From contig NC_016460.1 of NCBI RefSeq assembly GCF_000226115.1, forward strand, positions 3,224,001-3,288,000: DNA of 64,000 nt, written 5' to 3'. Positions within the stretch are counted from its first letter, which is position 1. Each line of letters starts with the position of its first letter. Of the stretch, positions 1 through 12,152 are shown piece by piece. The notes beneath the pieces were generated by a model. That model had not been told where the DNA came from. It worked only from the letters and a program-made list of their open reading frames with translations, and ran no database searches. The DNA is from Thermothielavioides terrestris NRRL 8126 (Eukaryota > Ascomycota > Sordariomycetes > Sordariales > Chaetomiaceae). Both the position numbers and the translations under genes were made by a program.

Positions 1-3000
1 TCGAAAGTGCGGATCGGCAGTGCCGTCGTCTCCGCACTCCAGACCGTTCCACCCAGGAACGGGGCGACGCCCACTAGCGCCCGCGAGCCGCTTTCCCTTC
101 CCACAGCCTCATTGTTTGAGCCAACACCCCTGCCAAGAGAGAGACCCATCCTCAGACAACGGAGGAAGCTAACCAGGGGCATAGTCAAGTCCTGGTAGGC
201 GCCGAACTTCGTCAAGCGAGCGATCAACAGCGTCACGTTCCGCTCGACCAGCGCCAGTTCCTCGGCCGCCTCATTCGACGCCGATGCAAGCGAGCGCAGG
301 TGTGTCGCAGCGACATCGTTTCGGATCAGCGCATTCAGCACGTTGCTGAACTCGCCTTGCAGGCTGCGGAGCTCACCGTCACCCGGGCGATAGATCTGCT
401 GCACCGACGGCGGCTCGCCCAGCTCCCGGGCCTCTTCGAGGAGCAGTTCAATCCGGACGCTGGTCCGCTGGCCGGTGAAGGCAAGCTCGAAAGCCTCGAG
501 AGCACTAACCTGATTCTGCAGACTCTGATACAGCTCGTTGTGCTCCTCGGCTGCAACTAGTGCGAGATGGTGCGGGTCAAAGATCTTGTCGGGCACGAAG
601 AGTTGGATACAGCCCAAGGCGAAGTGGACCCAGGCGACAGATGTCGTCGCCGATCGCGGCTGGAATCCCTTTGCCGCGGCCACCAACGCCAGCAGGGCTC
701 TGTAGAAGTGCGTCTTGAAGACCGAAGCAAGGTGTTGAGGCAGCTGATCATCCACAAGAATCTCTGGTCCAGCCTGCTGCGGAAGCCAGGCGCCAAGATC
801 AACGCCCGGGGCAATGCAAACGTCCTCCCTCACGATCAAGTCCTCATACAGAGCCGGCACGATGGCCCTGCACCGCTCTCCGTGCGCCGCAACCACCTCC
901 TCCATCAGCCTCAGAAGCAGCCGCTCTACTTTCACCAGCGGATCGGTCGTGAGCGCCTCCGAAGCGGCGGCCAGCGTCCTGCCCATGATGGGCATCTCGA
1001 CCTCGAGCGAGCGCAGCTCGTGCAGGTTTGCCGACGATGCCGCGTCGTACTTGAGCAGCAGCGCCTTGGAGAGGACGCCGCCCCATGGACGGACCTCGCT
1101 GCTTTCCTCGACAAACATGTAGTCAACGGCTTTCAGGGGGGTTTGCTTCAGGCACTGCAAACGCATTAAGCTGGTGGTGGGGATGCTAGCGAGCACGTCG
1201 ACATCCGAGCAGCCGTGCTGCATGGGGGTTTCGAGGGAGACTTGGTGGAGCACCTGGGTTTGTCGGAGGCCCTCGAAGGCAGAGGCGAAGAAGGGGTGGT
1301 GCGTGGTGGCGTGTACTCCAAGCTTGGACTCGAGTGTGGTGATCTCTGATTGCAGGTCCTTGACCAGGCTGGCGGCGTCGCCCTTGCCAGTTCGGATGAC
1401 GGCGTACACCCGCGCCATCGCATCCTGGATGGTGCGCAGGGTGGAAATACTGGCATCAACGCGCCAGCGCAGCGAGTCGAAACGGTCGGCTAGGCGTTCC
1501 AGCTCCATTACATGCTCCAGTGTCTGCCGATCAGGAATGGGGTCCGGGCGTAGATAATACCAGAGTGTCTCCATGCTGAGCCCGCTGGATAGCTTGAATC
1601 CCACCACGAAGTCGCGCTCTAGGTATCCGAGCAATGTATAGAGGAAGTCCTGGTAATCAGCCGCCAGCAGAGCAGACAGGCTGCCATGGATGAGGTTCGA
1701 CCCCTGGGTCAAGTGCGCTTGGAACCGGGCCTCCTCAAACGACGTCGCAATCAACGCCTCGAACGTCCTCTTCCAGAAAAGCATCAACCTCCTTACCGTT
1801 GAGTGGCGCTTTTTCCAGGAGCCCGGCTCCTCCAATGTCTGCAGAAGAAACGATTTGATCGCGCCTAGAGCTGAGGACAGGAACCTCGCAGCATTGGCTG
1901 TTGAGTCCCGGGAGAGGGAGGCGATTTTGTCGGCAAGCGAAGACCTCTGGAGGCGGTTCATTGAGGACGGTTTGCTGATATTGGCCTTTGCAAGCTGCGC
2001 CTCCATACTCTTCTCCAAGCGTTGAATCTCCACAAGGAACTCGTAGGAGCTGGCGAGCCAGTACACAAGCCCTTCACGGCCGATGTTGAGGACCGGGATC
2101 ATGGGCGAGTTGACGAGCGGGTGAAGCGGCATCAACAGCTTGTCCGACGAGGAAGGACACAAATCGCCAACTGCTCTTCTTAAGGGACGGTCGTCACCGG
2201 ACATGATGTAGGATAGCAGTGGTTCGAGGTGGTGAACGCCCGCAGGCGAGCGGATCAGGGAGAGCGAAGACCCAGCCAGGCCCTCGCGAGCGGCCTGCAC
2301 GTAGCCTTCCAGACGTTTGCTATCCCCAAGCGACAGAATATCAAAAGTTTGCGGTACAAGCTGCCCATCCTCGATCATTCGGTCCAGAGTTTCGGCGGCG
2401 GTGTGGAACCGTTGCAGGCTGCCCTCTATTGGCGCGATGCGCTCAACAGCGGCGATACCCTCCGGCAAGGGGCCAAGGTAAATCTCAATCGAACGGTTCC
2501 TCATAGCCCGCGAGAGCTCGCCATACCGGGGATCCACAGTCAAGAAGATCCTGAAGTCCGGATGCGGCCTGACGATTCTCGGCTCCCCCCCCGGGCCGCT
2601 GTGTTCGTTGATGCTCAGGATGCCGTTCGGACGCTCAAGAAGCGAGTTGAGCCTGTCCAGCACCGAGGCGCTGCACAGGTTAGCATTGTCGAGAACCAGC
2701 CAGGCGCCGGTCTCGACTGCTCTGACAATCACGCCGTCAAGCCACTCAAAGCGCGGGTTGTCTAGCGTCAGGGGCTTGCGGAGGGCTTCCGACGCTGCCG
2801 AGAGAAGCGGAGCCAGGTCCTGTGGGATTGACGCATTGACCTGGAGCCCCTCGATAAGCGGGAGGATGCTCTCGTATTGCCGTGCTTCTCCGGTCAGGTG
2901 CTGGAGAGCAGTCATCAGGTCCAACACAGGGTCGGGCACGGGGTTTGGAAGAGCGCGAAGAATCAGCTCCTGAAGTGTCCGTTGGAGTTTGGACAGGCAA

Positions 3001-6000
3001 GCCTGAACATCTCGGTGAGGGTCCGCCTGCTCGAAGCCTCCAATGAGGTCCATGGCATCGACGTCCGCGTTGAGAGGGAAGATGACCAGCGATTTCCCGG
3101 CAAGCGCAGCAACGTGGGCGAGAAGGGCCGACTTGCCGCTGCCTGATGGACCGACTAGTATGCACGGCAGGTCCTGCTCGATGGCAATCATGATCGACTC
3201 GATCTCTTTGAGCCGTACCACCGGATCGATGCAGGGAAAAGGGGTCGGCTGGGATAAAGGGTTCCTCTTGAGCGTCGCAAGCCCGACTTGGCCGAAGTAG
3301 GGGTTGATGTCGTGGTACAGCCCATGTTCTTCGGGTGCTCGCTCGAAGACCTCGGCAAAAAGCCTGTTCACCTCCTGCCGATCCCTGTCCGACCTAAAGC
3401 GTTGTCGGATGATGACATCCAGGTAGTCATCCGGCTTCCGGCCGGCGACGAGTGCGCTTGGCGACGTCAACAAGTCGCCCCACCGCAGGGTGTCTCTCAG
3501 GTTGAATTCCCAAGGGGAGCCCAGGGCGCCAAACGACCGGCGTCCGACGACCTCGTCATCTAGTCGGGACATGAACTCAATAAGTTGCTGCTGGGTCTTG
3601 CTTCCGATCTTTTCGAACTTCCTGGCCGTGATATGGAGCAAGTCCTGTTTGGTGAAGACGTCTGAGTAGACCACGATGAAGCGGTTGACGAAGGAGCTGG
3701 GCAAACCCTTCCGGCCGCCGCCTTGATGATGCGGGTTCTGAGCGGCAAAGAGCTTGAAATCGGGATGACGCTTGAAAACCTGGTCCAATTCCGCAATGTA
3801 CACCTCTCCTCGGTGGTCAAGGCAGGCGTTGAGACCCTCGAGAACCGTCTGCGAGGCCAAGTTCATCTCCTACAATCCGGAAATCAGCAACCCTTGACCG
3901 TCAGCCAACAAGAGACACAGCTAGGAGTAACTCACATCCAGCAACACCCACTCGCCCTTCTGCATCGCCTCCAAAAACGGCGCATTCTGCCAGACAAAAT
4001 TCCCCGCCTCGGCTCCCTCCAGCGGTACGTCCGTGCCAAACAAGTCCATCAAGTCCGTCTGATCCGACAGATTGATCCTCGTCAGCGGCCGCCCACACGC
4101 CTTGGCCAGCGCGGTGATCAGCGTGGTCTTGCCCACGCCCGGGTTGCCCTCCAACAAGATGGGCTTGGTCCCCTGCAGGGCCCTGATGACGCGCATGGCA
4201 TTCAACTTGGTGGTCGGGACGCTGAGCTCGTGCCCGGCGTCGACGGCGCCGCCAGCCATGGATCGGTCGATGCTGAAGTCGCCGATAGTCAGCAGCTTCT
4301 CGTCGATGGTGACCTGCGGTTCCTGGAAGTACAGCTTCGCCAGGTCGGCACCGCACAGGGCGCTGAGGTGCTCGAGGCACATCTGGCGTTGCAAAGCCAT
4401 TTCTCGCACATCGACGGCTACGAGGGCGGACGGATTGGCGCCGATGGTGTCGATGAAGACCATTGCTGCGCCGTGGAGGAGGGCGAGCTCGGCGGAGGGA
4501 AAGTGGGAGTTGTTCATGAACTCGACCCAGGCGAGAATGTCGCGGATGGAGAAGGCCGTAGCGGAGGATGGGCGGAAGGTCTTGCCGAACCAGGAGGCAA
4601 ACTCGACGATGATACGGGATATGGGCTTGGTCTGTCTCTTGCTGCCCCCACGCTGCTGCTTGAACTTCTTGTCGAGTTTTGAGACCACAATATCGTGGAC
4701 ATCGTCCATTTCAGACAAGGCAGGCACCCAGACCTCGGTGAAACGGTTTCGTAGCGCGGGAGAGAGCTCCTTCTTACCGAAGTCACCACCGGGGTTCATG
4801 GTGGCAAAGAACTGGAAACCGTCGGCGGCTTCGACGAACGAATCGGTGATGCCCTTTTCGGCGAGGAGCAGACTGCGATGGGGTTCGAGGACCGAGTTGA
4901 GGCGCTCCAGCACCGAGTCGTCCGCGAGAGAGATCTCGTCGAGCAGGAAGTAGCTGCCTTCTTTCATGGCGTGGACCAAGCTACCATCGCTCCACTCGAA
5001 CAGTGCTTTGCTTCGCGTCGTGCCCGCAAGGATCTTCGCTCGCAGAATCTCGGGTAGCTTGGCCAAGTCTTCAGGGGCTAGAGAGCGGTACCACTCCTGG
5101 AGCGCCTCCAGCGAATCCTTGTCCTTCCCTAGGACGCTAGCAGCCTCCTCCAGGTCCCGAAACAGCGAGTCCAAAATCGCACCGCGGTTTCTCACTGGCC
5201 GCTGCGAACCAATGAGGTCTCCGGTCTCGGTATTCTGATGAGCATTGACGATGTGCAACTCCTTCTTCTCGAATTCGGCCAGCAACTGGCACACGGTGGT
5301 CTTGCCGCAGCCCGTCTCGCCAACCAACAGCACGGGCTCGTTGTTCTTGATGGCGCGCTTCACCAAGACGTAGAGCCGGCGCATGGCCCCCGTCCAGATA
5401 ACGCCCTGACTGTTCCTCGCTCGGACATTGCTGAGCTCGGGCGCGGTCTCCAGGTCATAAAGGCGGGCCGGGTCGATGGTGACCTTGAAGACGCGCTCGA
5501 TGACCTTCTTGACCTCGTCGCGTTCCTCGGGCTTGCGGACCCGCTCGGCAAGCAGCATGAACCCATGCTCAGCGATCTCCTGACGCGTATCCGCCTCCCT
5601 CAGCGCCCATCGGAAGAGGTCTCTGAGCGTGGCGAAACTGTTCTTCTGCTCAAAGACACGGGTCTCCTGCCGCAGACGGGTGAGCTCCTTGTAAACTTCA
5701 ACAATGCGGCGGCAGTCCGAAGGTGACGTGTAGCGGCTCCGCTTCTGCAGGATGGTCTCGAGCTCGCTTTGCGGGATGTCGTCGAAGTGGAGCTCGAGGA
5801 ATCTGTTGCGGAAGGCCCGCGACAGAACCTTTCTGCCTCCGTACAGGCCGGGAGGATTTTGGGTGGCGAACAGACAGAAGTTCTCAGCCGGTCGCACAAT
5901 CTCCTGCGTCTCAGGAATCAGAAGTTCTCGGTTGTCATCGAGAAGACGGTTGAGAGCCTCTAGAACGTCGGTTGGTGCTAAATTCAGTTCGTCTAGAACG

Positions 6001-9000
6001 ATCCACGAGCCCTCTCGCATGGCCTGAACCAGCACGCCTTCCTGGAACCTGAGGTTCCCCTCAGAATCGGACACATACGTGCCCAGGTACTCCTGGAGGT
6101 CCGTGTGTTCGTGGTTGTTGATCCGCACGAACTTGTTTCCGGTGTAGTCGGCCAGGTACTCAATCATACTCGTCTTGCCGGCCGAAGTCGGTCCCTGGAT
6201 CAAAATGGGGTATCTCCGAGTGGAGGTGGCGCGGACCAAGTTCAAGAGGTTCCTCTCAACGTACGGGGTGATAATGTAGTCTTCCCGCTTCTTTGGCGTC
6301 TCCTTTCCTCGAAGAAGCCAGTACTGATGGTCCCCCTTCATGTTGCTGAATGAGACGTATTCCTTCCCGTCGTTGGGTAGCTTTGGCGGCCTAGTGAGGA
6401 TATTATTCGACCGCTTCAGCAGATGTTGGTGGATCAGGGGCATGACAATCTGCTCCGACTCTTCGCTGAGCAGCGTGGTGAAACACATGCAAAACCCCTC
6501 GTATATCGCACGATCGAGACCGTACAAAGGAGCGACATCGACGGCATAAGTCAAGACGCGAGTCAGAGTGCGCAGACTGAAATGGGGCACCTCGTTGGCC
6601 TGGTCGACCAACAACTTAAGCTCTGCTCGCTCCTTGATCTCGAGATAAAGACGGGCAACATCGTCGGCCAGCCGATCGACGGTACTGCTGTTCTCTTTGA
6701 GATACTTCTTGATGATGGTAATGAGGTCCTTCCTGTCACGATCCGGGCTTCCGACGTAAATCTCGGTGAACCGGGATCTCAAGCCCAGCGGAAGATCTCG
6801 CTTGCCGACGTCGGTCGCCGGGTTCATGGCGGCGAATACCCGGAAATTAGGGTGCGCTTGTATCCTCTCAATCTCGCCTGTTTCGGAGAGAAGAAGAGAA
6901 GGAGAGGATTGGAAAAGCCCAGCAACGCTTTCCAATGTGTCGGGGGAGGCGAGGTTGATCTCGTCCAACAGCACCCAGTCGCCGTTCCTCGCCGCCTTCA
7001 CAATTTTGCCCTCAATGAAGGTGAAGGCGAATCGGGATGACCCGCTCTCAATCTGCCTATCGAACCGGTCGAGGCTTTGCGAGAACATCTCCCAGCGTGG
7101 TCGGAGGTCTTGGTACCGTTGCAGCTTGGTTAACTCGGTCTTTCGACGCTTCGCCGGCTGTCCATCTGTGCTCTCAGCTCGAGTCTGACGGCTCTCCGCC
7201 TCGGCCAGAAGCGTCTCAAAGCCCTTGACCGACTTGCGCCACTCTTTAGAAACGTCTTTCCACCTGCCCTTGGCAAACCACTTGGAGATGCGATTTACGT
7301 ATTTCTGGTTTTTCTCGACCGGAATCCCGGTCTTCTCAAAGAGATCGTCAAACTCCTCCTTCAGGGGCATCGCAAGGCTCTGCGCGCTGACGGGCTTGAA
7401 CCCGCCCAGCAGATCTCCTGCCTCGCTCTGCTGCGACAAGTTGACGACGACCAGCTGGTGCCCGAGGGACTCTGCCAGCTGCTGCACCACAGTAGTCTTG
7501 CCGATACCCGTCTCGCCAACCAGCAGCAGAGGCTCGCGGTGCTTGACAGCGACGGAGATTTGTTCGAGCAACCTCTTGGCGTGGTCCGTGGTGGCAAACG
7601 GCCTTGTTGGCTTTCGGGCCTTGCTGGACCGCCTCGGCTTGGTAAACGAAACGCGGCCAATCGTTAGAGTCGACTCGCTGTCTTCAAACGCCGGGATGTG
7701 ATTTGTCAAGTAGTGTTGCGCCTGCTGGAGAGGAAGCTGCATGGCTTGGGAGATCGCCTCGACGAGCATGTTGCGAGCCGATGGCTCATGCAAGTTGCAC
7801 ACGAAGCAGTCGACGGCCTCGAAAAACATTCGATCTCTTGTGCCCTCTGTGATGGGCTCGTCGCCGGTCTTGCAGCCAGCGGAGCGCAAGATACCCTCGA
7901 GCCTGCTACACCACTTCAGAAGATCCCTCGTTCCGATGGGCCTGTCGAGGGCTGTCCGTCCGAGAGACAGACGCTTCGACCCGCTGGAGCACGCGAGAAG
8001 CCGGTCGAACACGGCGAGCACACCGGAGGTGTACCTGTGGAGCAGCGGGTGCCTTGCAACGATAACCCGTTCCAGGTCACCCCGAGGCAACGGCTTGACA
8101 TGCAGGAGATGCCAGTGGCGCAGCCCGATGAGATTCGGCAGGTTCTCTCTGTCATTCATGCCAAGCAGCGTCCGCACAGTAGCAAACATGCGGAACCCCG
8201 CAGATGCCTGAATCCGCTCCCCACGGCCGGGGATCAGCAGCTCCCCGCGCTCGATGAGAGGAAGGAGGGTGCTCATAACCTCGGTCGGCGCCCGGTCAAG
8301 GTCCTCGATCAAGACCCATCTCCCCTCCTTCACCGCCGTCGTCAGGACGCCTGGACGCCACTGAAAGGAGCCAGGCTTCAGGTCGGTCGTGTACAGGCCC
8401 AACAGCATCTTCGCGTCGGTCTGTTCGTTGAGGTGCAGCGTAACCATTTCCCTCTGCTTCCCCAGCTCCCTCGCAACTTCCTGGACCAGAGACGTCTTGC
8501 CGGCTCCGGAGAGTCCATGAAGCAGGATAGGGCCCGGCTGCTGAAGCAAGGCGCCAAGGTTCTCAAGGTTCTCGATGGTGGTTGGGGTGAGCGCTAAAGT
8601 GCTGGGGGTGTTCACGGGGCCCAAAGGCCGCGGGAGGACTGTTTTGCCATACTGGACAACAAGAGAAGTTAGATTCTGCATTGGGATCTGCCGGGTCTGA
8701 GCGGGCCCAGAACCGGCAGACCCAGCTGCCTGAATACTACTGCGGAGACGCCGAATTTCTCGGCCCCTGGCGTCCTCGTACAGGCTCAGAAACGCGTAGT
8801 CCGCCCTCCTCCCGTCCAAGTCCGCAACCAGGCTGGCATCTTTGGGGATGTGCCTCGCCAACAGGGCCTCCAACAGCTGGTCAGAGGCATCATGGAGCTG
8901 GCAGAATATCCTGATAGCGAGGTATCTGACGGGGAGGTCTTGGTGGGTGAAGAGGATCTGAAGCTGTGACGGCCTTGACAGGGGCGAGAAGGTGCGTTTA

Positions 9001-9482
9001 TCAAAGTTGTTGAGCCTCCACAGCGCTAGGAGGACCCCGGGAAGGTCTGCATCTCGGAACGCTGTCAAGTCAAGAGCGACTAGTGCTCTCAGGTCAGAAG
9101 AGCCAGAAGCCTCGGAAGAACCTCCCTGAGCCATACTCGCGACTCTCCCGACTGGCGCTAGTCCTCCATGGAGATGCGAGATGAGGAAGACGGACAGGGA
9201 CGGCGCGAACGGCAGAATCCTGGCAAACGACGCGAGAACTCTCACATCCAGTGTTGGGTGCGAGATGATCCATCTGGCGCAGATATCTGCAAAGACAGAC
9301 TCGAAGTGAGCGAAAATGGCGTCTGTGGCCGGGGCGATGAGCGCTGCGTTGGCGACAGCCTCTAACAGCTGCGTTGAAGTGTGGTCCTGGATCATGAGCA
9401 GCAGCTCGCTCGGCAAAAATCGCAGTGTTGCCGTATCGCCGAGCAGAGATTGCCTCTGCCGGTTTACGTCGACGCAAGCCAT
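1..9482 (-). CDS. MDN1: Midasin (dynein-like AAA+ ATPase), N-terminal two thirds, cut by window edge
   Basis: Midasin removes assembly factors such as Rsa4 and Ytm1 from pre-60S ribosomes in the nucleolus and nucleoplasm. About 3,138 residues lie in the window; the family usually has about 4,900, so the C-terminal part (most of the linker, the acidic tail and the MIDAS domain) is off the left edge. Six Walker A loops are readable, near residues 326 (GLSGAGKTS), 658 (GETGIGKTT), 1099 (GPTSAGKTS), 1392 (GETGCGKTT), 1780 (GNPGVGKTT) and 2089 (GPSGSGKSA), with Walker B forms such as LLDEINLAS and LDEMN. There is one intron (3870-3935), splicing CTG GAT to GAG ATG so that LDEMN is restored. The frame from 3869 to base 1 showed no stop where I translated it. 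The start is ATG at 9480-9482; the open frame extends 23 codons upstream to a TTG, but that stretch lies in a repeat. Family identity is certain. Confidence 0.96.
3870..3935 (-). other. Intron of midasin gene
   Basis: The 66-bp intron starts GTGAG and ends TTGTAG on the minus strand. Its removal joins ...LLLD to EMNLASQ and restores the Walker B motif of the fifth AAA module. Without splicing the frame stops shortly after the donor. Confidence 0.9.
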
Positions 9483-10117
9483 CCTCGGCGTCGGAGAGTG
9501 GTGGAGGTCTGGTGATGCTAGACTTCCAGTGTTGGAAATTGTCACTGTCAACTGGGTCGGCGACTTGAAAGTTGTCTCACGCTCAACGGGATCGTGGTTT
9601 GCCGCCGTTGTTGAACTAAGGGTTGAAAGCTGTCACTCTCAACCGTATAATGCCGGATTTTTGCTCATATTGAACAAAAGTGTTGAAAGTTGTCACTCTC
9701 AACCGGTGACAAATTTTTGTTGATGATTGAGTTACTGTATAAGAGTGCTGGAGGTTGTCCCTCTCAAATCGATACTTTTTTTTTTTTTTCTGAACTGGGA
9801 AAGTCCAGACATATGGGGCAAGAGTGACAGGGGCAAGAGTGACAGGGGCACTATGGGAGATGCTGCTCTTATTCGCAGCCGTCACCACCTGGCAAGTGCC
9901 TGGGCGGACCAGCCAATCAGTCGTGAGCCAGCCGACTTTTCGAACAGCGGCCGAAAAAATCTCCGGGATTCACGACGACAGCGCAAGACCCCAGCGCACA
10001 GCAAGCAACAGCCCATAGCCCGTATCGCGAGGCCCAATCTCAACGCGCGACGTCCGCAACAGGCCGACCCCTCCCTCGGTTCCGTCTCCCTACCATCTCC
10101 CTCCTAAGCCTCCCGCA
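9483..10117. other. Divergent promoter region between MDN1 and bL12m genes
   Basis: This 635-bp region holds five imperfect copies of a short dyad motif next to MDN1 (9529-9768, entered separately), a T10+ tract near 9777-9789 and a 15-bp unit (GGGGCAAGAGTGACA) repeated just over twice at 9815-9850. The rest is ordinary sequence leading to bL12m. No gene is seen. Confidence 0.6.
9529..9768. repeat. Five spaced copies of an imperfect dyad motif upstream of midasin
   Basis: Copies lie at 9529-9552, 9562-9587, 9618-9643, 9679-9703 and 9744-9768. The best form is GTTGAAAGTTGTCACTCTC followed by AAC: an 8-bp arm, a 6-nt loop and a complementary arm with one mismatch. Spacing is about 32, 57, 61 and 63 bp. 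The first copy lies inside the open frame upstream of the midasin ATG, which argues that this frame is not translated. The units could be binding sites in the divergent promoter or a decayed tandem repeat; the sequence does not decide. Confidence 0.7.
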
Positions 10118-10784
10118 ATGGCGCTGTCCTGCCGGTACGCAGCGCGGTGCTGCGCCCGTCAGCTTCGCGCCGGCAGCGCTGCTGCTACCCCGATCCGCGC
10201 CTCGAGCTCCTTCCTCCAGCAACACCACATGTCACGGAGGTACAACTCGACCGACGCGGCCTCCGCCAACCCCAAGATCGCCGCCATCGTCGACCAGATC
10301 AGCCAATTGACCCTGCTGGAGACGGCAGACCTCGTTGCGAGCTTGAAGGTGCGGACGGCCGCTTGCTGCACACGCCGCAGCAATCCGGGATAAGCTTTTC
10401 TATCTAGGCTGGGGGGTCCGTTATTTTACTAACATATATGCCACCTAGTCACGCCTCAACATCCCCGATCTCCCCGTGGGCGGCTTCGCCGCCGCGCCCG
10501 CCGCTGCCGCCGCTGCCCCCGCGGCAGCGCCAGCCGAGCAGGAGGAGGAGGCGCCCGCGGCGGCCGAGAAGACGCTCTTCACCGTGAAGCTGCAGTCGTT
10601 CGACGCGGCCGCCAAGCCCAAGGTCATCAAGGAGATCAAGAACCTGCTCGGCCTCAGCTTAGTAGACTCCAAGAAGTTCGTCGAGAGCGCGCCCAAGACG
10701 ATGAAGGAGTCGGTACCGAAGGACGAGGCCGAGAAGATCGTGGCGACGATGAAGGAGCTGGGCGCCGTGGTGGTTATGGAGTAG
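10118..10784 (+). CDS. MNP1: Mitochondrial large-subunit ribosomal protein bL12m (L7/L12 type)
   Basis: The protein forms the flexible stalk of the mitochondrial large ribosomal subunit that recruits translation factors. Exons 10118-10348 and 10449-10784 give 188 residues. The intron (10349-10448) is phase 0 between ...LVASLK and SRLNIPDLPV. An Arg/Ala/Ser-rich N-terminal presequence of about 45 residues precedes the dimerisation helix (KIAAIVDQISQLTLLETADL), then an Ala/Pro/Glu hinge (GGFAAAPAAAAAAPAAAPAE region), then the C-terminal domain with TLFTVKLQSFDAAAKPKVIK and the end VATMKELGAVVVME. The order and length match the L7/L12 family plus a targeting sequence. The start is the first in-frame ATG. 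Confidence 0.95.
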
Positions 10785-11201
10785 GCGGTGTATTATAGAC
10801 CGTGTGCCGTGAGGATGGGGGTGGGCGTTGCTACCTAGGTCATGGCTTGGAAGACGGGGGCGGACCTGGACCAGGAACCAGGCGGGCCAGACTGGCATGT
10901 GGCTAGCCCGACAAGCCTGCAGGTCTTCCGCTACATGTACAAAACAACATGTAACACTATAAATCGAGATATACCAACCAACACCGGTCTCGCACAGTGA
11001 TTCTAACGGAGTTCAAGGACGTGGCAGTTGTGTGATTGCATCCGTTCGAACCCACAATTGGAATATGCTAACAATGGCCCATCCCACAAACAAGGTAGTC
11101 CTTTTCCCACAACGCCGCAGCCCCCGTCTACCATCCGAGCCCCCCCCAAAACGCCATGCAATGCGGTTACTCCAATCTTTCGCGCCCGCCAAACCTAGGG
11201 G
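10785..11201. other. Convergent intergenic region
   Basis: This 417-bp stretch lies between the stops of the bL12m and CTK3 genes. It holds only 3' untranslated-type sequence, and I see no further gene or structured element. Confidence 0.6.
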
Positions 11202-12152
11202 TTACTTCAGACCATCCGCCCCCTCCCTCTGGTGCACACACTTCCGCGCCTCGAACTCGGCCCTCCACTCCGCCAGCTCCTCCTCTCCCATCCGGTGGTC
11301 GTCCTCGCCCAGGTCGCTCGTCTCCTCCCACAGCTTCTCCATCTCGGCGTCCTCGCCGGGCGGGACCGCCCAGATGTTCTCGCGCTGCCGCTTGTGGCGC
11401 TCCCGGTCCTCTTCCATGCGCTGCTCGATCTGCTTCTTGTCCAGCTTGGGCGGGCCGCCGCTGCCGCCCTTGCCGTGGTACGGCGGCAGCGTGCGCGACG
11501 GCGGCATGTCGCCGAGGCCGTCGGCTCCGTCCCCGCCGTCGGCGTGGTCTGCCGGCGGCGAGGACATGGCGATGTCTTGGGCGGCCACGTCGCGGTCTCT
11601 GAGCACCTCTTCGATCTGGGTCACCACCTGGGCGTCGAGGAAGGATTTGCTTTGCATGGCGTGCAGGACCTGGCAGGCGGTTGCCCCAGTTAGCTCACCG
11701 GGCGTAATGGAGTAATGGAGTAGGACTGAGGTGTGCGGAGGAGACGTCTCACCTTCCGGACCACCTTGACGTTCGCCGCCCCTGACCCGTCGTCGGGCGC
11801 GACCGCATCCACGACCCTGATGATGTCGCGCTGCATCATGCGAACATAGTCCACGTGGCCGTCCTTATTCGCCATGTCGAGGAAGTGCTCGATGAAGTAC
11901 ATGATGTTGGCTCGGGTATTCATGTTATTCTGCTTGTGTCTTTGTCAACCCCCGGCCATCCCCTATCACGGTCGTAAAACAATCCTGTCGACGCACCCTC
12001 TCGAGTTGCTCCAAGATGCACGAGTGCAAGTCCTCGGCCATGTCCCGATACTTCAGCGCATATTGTGCTGCCTTCTGAGCCGAGGTCACCGACGCGTTAA
12101 GCTGGCGCAGCTGGCTGGTGAAGCGCATGCGCACCTCGAACGGGTCCGCCAT
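11202..12152 (-). CDS. CTK3: CTD kinase I gamma subunit (Ctk3-like)
   Basis: Ctk3 is the non-catalytic subunit of CTDK-I, the kinase that phosphorylates Ser2 of the RNA polymerase II CTD; its N-terminus folds like a CTD-interacting (CID) domain. Three exons on the minus strand (12152-11997, 11929-11753, 11669-11202) give 266 residues, all joined in phase 0: ...LEQLER/NNMNTRANIMYF and ...NVKVVRK/VLHAMQSKSF. The start MADPFEVRMRFTSQLRQLNAS is the family's usual N-terminus. The C-terminal half is low-complexity and charged, with a helical KLDKKQIEQRMEEDRERHKR segment. The donors are GTGCGT and GTGAGA, and the acceptors are CAG. It lies head to head with PRO3. Confidence 0.93.

Noticed and set aside
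9483..9551. Upstream extension of the midasin frame to a TTG
   Set aside because: No ATG is present and the segment contains one unit of the promoter dyad array; the ATG at 9480-9482 is the better start.
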